Translations under genes and position numbers: made by a program
Origin: Nemopilema nomurai
Lineage: Eukaryota > Cnidaria > Scyphozoa > Rhizostomeae > Rhizostomatidae
Assembly: GCA_003864495.1 (NCBI GenBank)
Contig: PEDN01001355.1
Coordinates: forward strand, 372,001-436,000
Length of the DNA: 64,000 nt
Direction of reading: 5' to 3'
Notes under the pieces: model-generated
Told to the model about the DNA's origin: nothing
Databases searched by the model: none
Seen by the model: only the letters and a program-made list of their open reading frames with translations
Shown: positions 59,301 to 64,000 of the stretch, piece by piece
Layout: each line of letters opens with the position of its first letter
Numbering within the stretch: position 1 is the first letter of the stretch

Positions 59301-61317
59301 CACTATCACTATGAAATACCTTTTGTTCCACATGGCTGGTTATTGCTGCTTTCTGAGTACTGGTTCATAACTTTGTCAAATAAACCTTGGCTTTGGGGAG
59401 AGCTGCGTCTGTATCTATGGTTAATTGACCTCCTAAATACTATGTGTGGATCCTCCATCCTTTGATCAACATCGAGGCCTCTGATTGTTGGAAGAGGGTG
59501 GATGAAATAGTCATGTTCAGCTGTTGTGAACAGACCGGTCTGAAAAAACACATTAAATTTCAGTTTAGCACTGCAAGAAATCTAGTAAAGTTTACTGTAA
59601 TACAAAATTATGGGACATCAAGAAATTTAGTAATTTGATTAGTAATGTGGTGAACATGATTTTCAAAGATGTGAAATATTAAATAAACTAGAATTTTTTT
59701 CAGGTTCTTGGTATAAACAGCTTGGTATAGACTTTAGTGTGCTGTTCCAGGCAATAGAAAAGAGACAAAAGGTGACAAAGTCTCACCAGGCCTCCACATG
59801 CACTGACAGCTGCTGACCCGCTGCCTCCATTGACTTTCCCTGTGAAGTGGCAGGGCTCAATTGATTTCTTAGATATCTCAGTGCCATTTCTCCGAAGTAT
59901 TTCAATTTTGAAGTTTGGTGCAAAGAGATTTTTGTTAGGGGAAAGTGAGAGATTGAAGCTTCTTCCAAATGCATTGATTCCAAGGCCAAATGTCTTTTGT
60001 CCATCTTCGATAGCTCTTCTTTTTCTGTTAAGTGTATTTTGACTACTGTACAATCCATTGTTCATATAACTTGGAGAAGTAACTGTATAAGATGGTACTG
60101 TCAAAGAACAAAAAAGGATAAGAAACATTTAATTGATATTCTCACATGTATTTTAACTCCAAATTAAGCAATCTTGAATTTTATAAACTACTGGGGATTA
60201 TGTACACCACACACAGCATTATAAAAGCTTTAGATGCAAATACGATTTTAATTATAAATTCTATCAAAGTAAATGGGCAAATTTCAATCATGAATTTTTT
60301 CAAGAGTAAATTCTATCAACCTATCAGTAATATTATAGGTGAAGCTTGTATTTTGAAGAGATTGATCTCATACTTCTGCTTATCCTCTTCATTGAGAATG
60401 AAAATAATCAAAAGGATATTCACCACATAAGTGAAATGCATTACACAAAAGGCTTCTCTATAGATCCTGTTTATTTAAAGATCACATACTGATTGCTTAA
60501 TCTCTTTCAAGGTGAGAATACAAATTATTCAGACTTGATAAAAATACAAAGGCTAGAATTGTAGTGATTTAATGCACTGAAAAATATAGACCAATATGCT
60601 ATTTACCTTCTGTATGACTTTCAACACCAAAAATTCTACTCAAATCACTTCTTTTCATCAACAGATGAACACCAGCATACTATAAAACAAAGAAAGCAAA
60701 TTCGAGCATTTTCAGAAAAAGAACAACTAACCAAAGCACAAATTATGTTAAGGGAGGTTAATTCGTGGTCTCTCAGCATCTGTCATGTCTGTGTCTAGTA
60801 AAAACTTAGCAGGGAAAGAAGATACAACAGTAGCAGCCTCATAGTGGTGTTGCTAGCTTAAATGTTTATAAATACATATCTAATTTTCAGATTTATTAGG
60901 GGAAAATGCACTTGTAATAGAAATTGTTTAGAAGGATCAGCATGTTCACAAAATTACCAAAGTATCCTTGAGATTTAAAAAAACTATCAAAATATTAATG
61001 CGTGGCTTATTTACCAAAAGACGCCAGTTTAAAACTAGCCACAGACAAATAACTACCCTGGTAATTGTTACTGCAGTCAGAATGAAGTAGCAATGATGAA
61101 TAGATAATTAGCATTAAGAGGTTCTCATGTAGGGCATGCATTATTAGCATTTCGCTACTGAACTTTGCTTGGGTGGAATACTAAAATTAGTATATACATA
61201 GCTAGCAATCTCAATCACCTTTGATCTCAAAGAGCCACTGCATAGCCATGCATGCAGAAAAAGTAATATTCCAACAAAAGTACTTTTGCAGCTGCAACCA
61301 GTCGTGCGTCGGTTCAT
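43765..61317 (-). CDS. Secreted ADAMTS-like metalloprotease with CUB and WAP domains, 30 exons
   Basis: Exons in order: 61317-61219, 60679-60607, 60097-59787, 59539-59320, 58938-58774, 58384-58298, 57941-57817, 57536-57493, 56880-56775, 55923-55783, 55340-55190, 54915-54805, 54443-54297, 54148-54085, 53766-53658, 53346-53213, 52604-52301, 51596-51467, 51131-50927, 50553-50391, 49898-49760, 49480-49248, 48240-48084, 47611-47430, 46881-46795, 46531-46454, 45570-45541, 45125-44856, 44382-44242, 43928-43765. About 1456 aa once three single-base frame breaks are discounted. Order: signal peptide, prodomain, zinc protease, disintegrin-like, TSR1, Cys-rich, very short spacer, three TSRs, two CUBs, basic linker, two WAPs. 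Family knowledge: ADAMTS enzymes cleave extracellular-matrix and plasma proteins; CUB domains are typical of ADAMTS13. WAP domains are not a standard ADAMTS module. Frame breaks in exons 5 and 13 mean the copy is either mis-assembled there or a recent pseudogene. Confidence 0.9.
44856..46881 (-). CDS. ADAMTS exons 25-28: charged, basic linker
   Basis: About 155 residues with no cysteine. It starts acidic/mixed ([20 protein letters not shown]) and ends strongly basic ([20 protein letters not shown], then [11 protein letters not shown]). Exon 27 is only 30 nt (KGPLWIPEP). All four exons are phase 1 to 1, as are the flanking junctions. No known domain is visible. A heparan-sulfate-binding role is a guess from charge alone. 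Confidence 0.78.
47430..49898 (-). CDS. ADAMTS exons 21-24: two CUB domains
   Basis: CUB1 begins [16 protein letters not shown] and has [17 protein letters not shown]; its second half has DFVKVMDGD and [12 protein letters not shown]2 begins [20 protein letters not shown], then [16 protein letters not shown] and SGFVATYTA. Each is split over two exons at the same domain position, which suggests duplication of a two-exon unit. The exon 22 end was set at 49248 because this donor (ATCG|GTGCGA) is the one that keeps phase with exon 23. Confidence 0.88.
50391..52604 (-). CDS. ADAMTS exons 17-20: thrombospondin repeats 2-4
   Basis: Repeat 2 begins [17 protein letters not shown] at the end of exon 17 and finishes in exon 18. 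Repeat 3 is [16 protein letters not shown] and ends NREPCPP. Repeat 4 begins [17 protein letters not shown] and ends CNVHNPCPG. Each keeps the usual six cysteines. Trp residues suitable for C-mannosylation are visible in repeats 2 and 3. Confidence 0.88.
51607..51660. repeat. CAAT/CAAA tetranucleotide repeat next to a splice acceptor
   Basis: Mixed AATC and AAACAATC units on the plus strand, immediately upstream (in transcript sense) of ADAMTS exon 18, which begins at 51596. In the transcript the tract reads as TTGATTG units leading into GCTGCTTCTCAG. Confidence 0.85.
52301..53766 (-). CDS. ADAMTS exons 15-17: Cys-rich region and collapsed spacer
   Basis: Motifs include [30 protein letters not shown] and [14 protein letters not shown], which closes the Cys-rich domain as in other ADAMTS proteins. 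Only about 50 residues ([20 protein letters not shown] and a short continuation) then precede the next thrombospondin repeat. A normal spacer is roughly 120-150 residues, so it is missing or replaced here. Confidence 0.88.
54085..54443 (-). CDS. ADAMTS exons 13-14: first thrombospondin type-1 repeat
   Basis: Contains [20 protein letters not shown] and [19 protein letters not shown]. Exon 13 enters in phase 0 with WCMRGK, but the remainder ([14 protein letters not shown] onward) is in another frame; one extra base around 54425-54426 explains it. The exon length (147 nt) is one more than the two flanking phases require. Confidence 0.85.
54805..55340 (-). CDS. ADAMTS exons 11-12: disintegrin-like domain
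   Basis: Residues about 458-545. Conserved elements are [20 protein letters not shown] and [11 protein letters not shown], followed by [10 protein letters not shown]. The Cys spacing follows ADAMTS family members. Both junctions are clean (phase 2 in, phase 0 out). Confidence 0.9.
55783..58938 (-). CDS. ADAMTS exons 5-10: catalytic domain
   Basis: The domain starts near [16 protein letters not shown], continues [24 protein letters not shown] and DYAFLLTR, and carries the zinc site HELGHSLGMNHD, split between exons 9 and 10. The Met-turn follows as YIMSTK. All three zinc histidines, the catalytic Glu and the Asp after the third His are present, so catalysis is plausible. Exon 5 (58774-58938) cannot be read in one frame: its beginning, middle and end match the family in three different frames (see findings). 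Confidence 0.88.
59320..61317 (-). CDS. ADAMTS exons 1-4: signal peptide and prodomain
   Basis: Exon 1 encodes [12 protein letters not shown] followed by the hydrophobic core [16 protein letters not shown]. The start was chosen because its donor (AAG|GTGATT) is phase 0 and joins exon 2 in frame. The prodomain shows [38 protein letters not shown] and [15 protein letters not shown], all standard reprolysin propeptide motifs. A cysteine-switch-like PCGTK closes exon 4. Possible furin-type cleavage sites are HRYRR in exon 4 and KFRR at the start of exon 5. Confidence 0.88.
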
Positions 61318-62288
61318 TTGTGGTCCTGGTAATAAAAACAGAATTCTTAGAAAACATTTTGTGACCTTGATCAGTGATAACAACAGCAATTAAAACTATC
61401 AAAATACAACTTCGAAGCACAGTTGATAATATATTCACTCCTTTGAACTTGATTTAAAACATAAATTGCTAACCTCATGGTATCAATTGAAGCTTTTGCA
61501 CAATTCAGAAAAGATAACCTTGAGGGCGAGAAGCTATAGTGACCACGCGTCGCCATATTGCTGTTTTGTTTTGAGTTGAGAACCAAATCGAGGCAAAAGC
61601 AACAGACACTTACCACTGGATGCTCAATTTAATCAAGCCTTTTATTGGACGTTATAATTGAAAAATATAGAAAGAAAGTACTGTCTAAAAGAATTCATTT
61701 TCATTATCTCTTTTCCACAACTGTAGATAAGGCTCGATGAAGCATTTTCCTTTATTACTGCATTATGTGCTGTTAATGAGAGGGACGAAAATCGAAGCAG
61801 GCAAAAATCTCAAATATTTGTTTGCGTAGAAAGCTGATACAAAAAGAGCACAAACAAGCAAGCCACAAAATACCAATATAATAAATTGTGAAAGTAACAC
61901 GTTTTGAGGCATTTGTGGTTAGTGGAAATGAAGAAAAGCAGAGTGAAGATTACACTTTGATATTTTCTATGCAGTTTACTCTAAATAGCTTACAACTAAT
62001 TTTAAGGACCAAGAACAGCTATAGCGAACAAGAACGGTAGAAAAATTAATAAGAAATGTGGTATTGCAAGAAAGGATAGCTGTCCTCATTTAGATGGGCA
62101 TCCCTGTAAGGTATGACTAATGGTGATCAGAATTGAAAGGAGATATTTATACAAGAGGAGAAAGAGTTTGGGAAAGTACAGCATTTTCATGAATATACCA
62201 GTTATCACTGCCTGTTCGCTGCGTATGAGAATCGTGGTATAGTAATTATAAACAAACGCATTCCATTCCAATGAAATACGGGTCCTAC

Positions 62289-62396
62289 CTAAAAGTAAAT
62301 CTAGGCCTGGATTTAAAAAATGTACCCCCCAAGTGGATGGACGCTCAGTGGTACCCTCTGCCCGCAGGTTTTTACGAGTGACAGATACATCGCACA
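62289..62396 (-). CDS. Possible internal exon, minus strand
   Basis: 108 nt between acceptor GATTTCGCAG and donor TTTTAG|GTAGGA, phase 1 to 1, open throughout (includes CDVSVTRKNLRAEGTTERPS). It could belong to a gene or to a repeat. It is not needed by the ADAMTS model, whose start codon lies about 1 kb further on. Confidence 0.2.
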
Positions 62397-63221
62397 CTGC
62401 GAAATCAATGATTTAAAAAAGCAGTTCCGTAATCGGATTAAATTTTCAATTTCATTACTAGGCGAAATTCTGTATTGAATTAGGAGGAAAGCATTGACAA
62501 GTGGAGTAGTCTTACCTTTATTTTTCCTTGCTCCTATTCATTTGACAAATAGCTGCAGGCAAACTGCTTTCCATGAAATGGCCTAGTAAAGTTGCATTGT
62601 ATGTCGCAATACGATTTGTTGGTTAATGTTCAAAATCTTTGCTCGCCGTTGTTCGGTTCTATTCATCCGTTGATTGGTGCGAGTCTACTTAGATTTTCAG
62701 TGAACATGTTTGCCCTTGGAACTGGTGATGCGATACAGCTCTGACCACCCTGTAACCTTGTATCATTAACCAATGGTTAATTAGCCATGCTAACAGGCGT
62801 TCAACAAACACTCATACAGAGCCTTGCAAATTCACTGAGTTTTGGTTAAATCTGCAACTAAGTTTTTATAAACAAGAATTCAGCTATTCATTTGGCCATT
62901 ATATTCAACAATAAGTCCCCTTGATCTAATAATTTCATTTCTCAGTTGCAGATTCTGTTTGTTAAGCAAACATTAATGAAGACGTAGACCAGAGAGCATT
63001 TACAATTGGTGTAAATACATATTGATTTTGAAAACAATCAATTACGCCTTTTTGGTGGGACATGCACAGAATTATTGTAATTTTCCATTCGCAGCAAGAT
63101 CCACCAAACAACGAAGTTGCTGATAGAAATTCAATTTTTTCATGCTATGACTTCATGAGTACTAGATTAACATTTTATCTAAAGCTAACGACTTGCAAAA
63201 TTATATCACTTTGACTAGCAT

Positions 63222-63365
63222 TCAAGCGCCTGAATCTAGGAACTCAAGAGCATGTTTCTTGCTTGCGGGCAGTTTCGCGCTGGTGTCGTTTGCACTTGGC
63301 GTGAAGAAGAGCCTACAGCTCCCGCAGCCTCGTAAAGCTATGATCAGAACGGGGCTTGGAGGTGC
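63222..63365 (-). CDS. Possible terminal exon of an unidentified minus-strand gene
   Basis: The acceptor (GTTATAATGTAG) at 63366 opens a phase-0 frame of 47 codons that ends with TGA at 63222-63224. The G+C-rich patch begins and ends almost exactly at these two points. The peptide includes APPSPVLIIALRGCGSCRLF and KLPASKKHALEFLDSGA. I recognise no family, and upstream exons would lie beyond the window. The plus strand is also open here, so the call is tentative. Confidence 0.35.
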   Translation of the reverse strand, partial: APPSPVLIIALRGCGSCRLFFTPSANDTSAKLPASKKHALEFLDSGA

Positions 63366-64000
63366 CTACATTATAACATACACAACGGCAAGTGATTTCT
63401 ATTGCTTTAAAACTCGTAGCTGTAGGTCCAATAATTCTAGTTTGACTCCATATCCTAGACAGAATATCAACCTCTCAATTCAAAATTGCAAAATTGATAG
63501 AAGGCATTGTTAGGATATGGTTCGAGCACGCGACAAGTAACATGCGGAAGCAAAAAATTAGCTCACTGGTGATTCACAGAAGGCAACGTATTACGCTATA
63601 GTGACAGCCTATGAAGCATGGAGTTGGCCACATCAAGATACAATATGTTTGGCCATTTTTGCATTTTGCACCTCGAATGGCAACAAAATGTCTCCATTCA
63701 GAAGTGATAAACACTGACCGTATTTGACATTAATGGCACCTAAATGACATAAAGCTTTGAATGTCTTATTCGAATTCCTCTCTGATGAAATATAAAATTC
63801 TTATGCGTAAAGCTGCTGATCACATTTAGGATGTCGTTGCCAGCTCATAATCTTGCAGCGTAAATCCAAAAGTAGAGCCAAAAGGACATCACTATAGCTT
63901 TATCAGTTGCATTTACAATGCATTTAATGAATTAATTTATCTTAATAAATAAAATAAACCATGTTTACTGGAGTAATTACAATTTGAATGTGTAAACAAA

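Larger units (their letters stand above)
61318..64000. other. Region upstream of the ADAMTS gene
   Basis: Mostly AT-rich and uninformative. Two minus-strand stretches with splice-like ends and raised G+C (62289-62396 and 63222-63365) are listed as low-confidence exons. No promoter motif, RNA gene or mobile element was identified. Confidence 0.45.

Noticed and set aside
1..64000. CRISPR arrays, tRNA or rRNA genes, bacterial-type promoters or operons
   Set aside because: No regularly spaced identical repeats with unique spacers were seen, no tRNA T-loop/anticodon arrangement was recognised by eye, and the gene structure is eukaryotic.

Overview
This is a 64 kb piece of an intron-rich, AT-rich animal nuclear genome. 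Short exons with canonical GT/AG junctions lie in long introns, and there are no bacterial operon features. The gene families (a LIM-homeodomain factor of the Arrowhead/Lhx6/8 type, a Cys-loop receptor, BAG6, an ADAMTS metalloprotease) are metazoan. The LINE remnant and the divergence of the receptor suggest an invertebrate, most likely an anthozoan cnidarian, but that assignment is inference.

Layout. 1-5956: no recognisable gene. 5957-15557 (+): Lhx6/8/Arrowhead gene, 5' incomplete, with a truncated LINE in its last intron. 17440-22913 (-): a complete five-exon nicotinic-receptor-like subunit, tail-to-tail with the Lhx gene. 22914-27076: mostly empty. 27077-41345 (-): a complete 25-exon BAG6 gene, 1078 aa. 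41346-43764: intergenic with one possible exon. 43765-61317 (-): a 30-exon secreted ADAMTS-like metalloprotease, about 1456 aa, carrying two CUB domains and, unusually, two C-terminal WAP (four-disulfide-core) domains. 61318-64000: intergenic, with hints of exons from an unidentified minus-strand gene. I built the exon models by hand from family conservation, splice consensus and codon phase. Within each complete model every junction keeps phase, and the summed CDS of the receptor (1473 nt) and BAG6 (3237 nt) divides by three. The ADAMTS CDS (4370 nt) does not, because of three local frame breaks (two in exon 5, one in exon 13).

The genes do not form an obvious pathway: one transcription factor, one ion-channel subunit, one cytosolic/nuclear chaperone scaffold and one extracellular protease. 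The most novel item is the ADAMTS-CUB-WAP architecture: a metalloprotease with a collapsed spacer, CUB modules, a strongly basic linker and protease-inhibitor-type modules, the last of which lacks exactly one WAP disulfide pair. The second is the receptor subunit, which has a cation-type pore but none of the usual principal-face acetylcholine-binding residues and has two additional cysteines around its Cys-loop.
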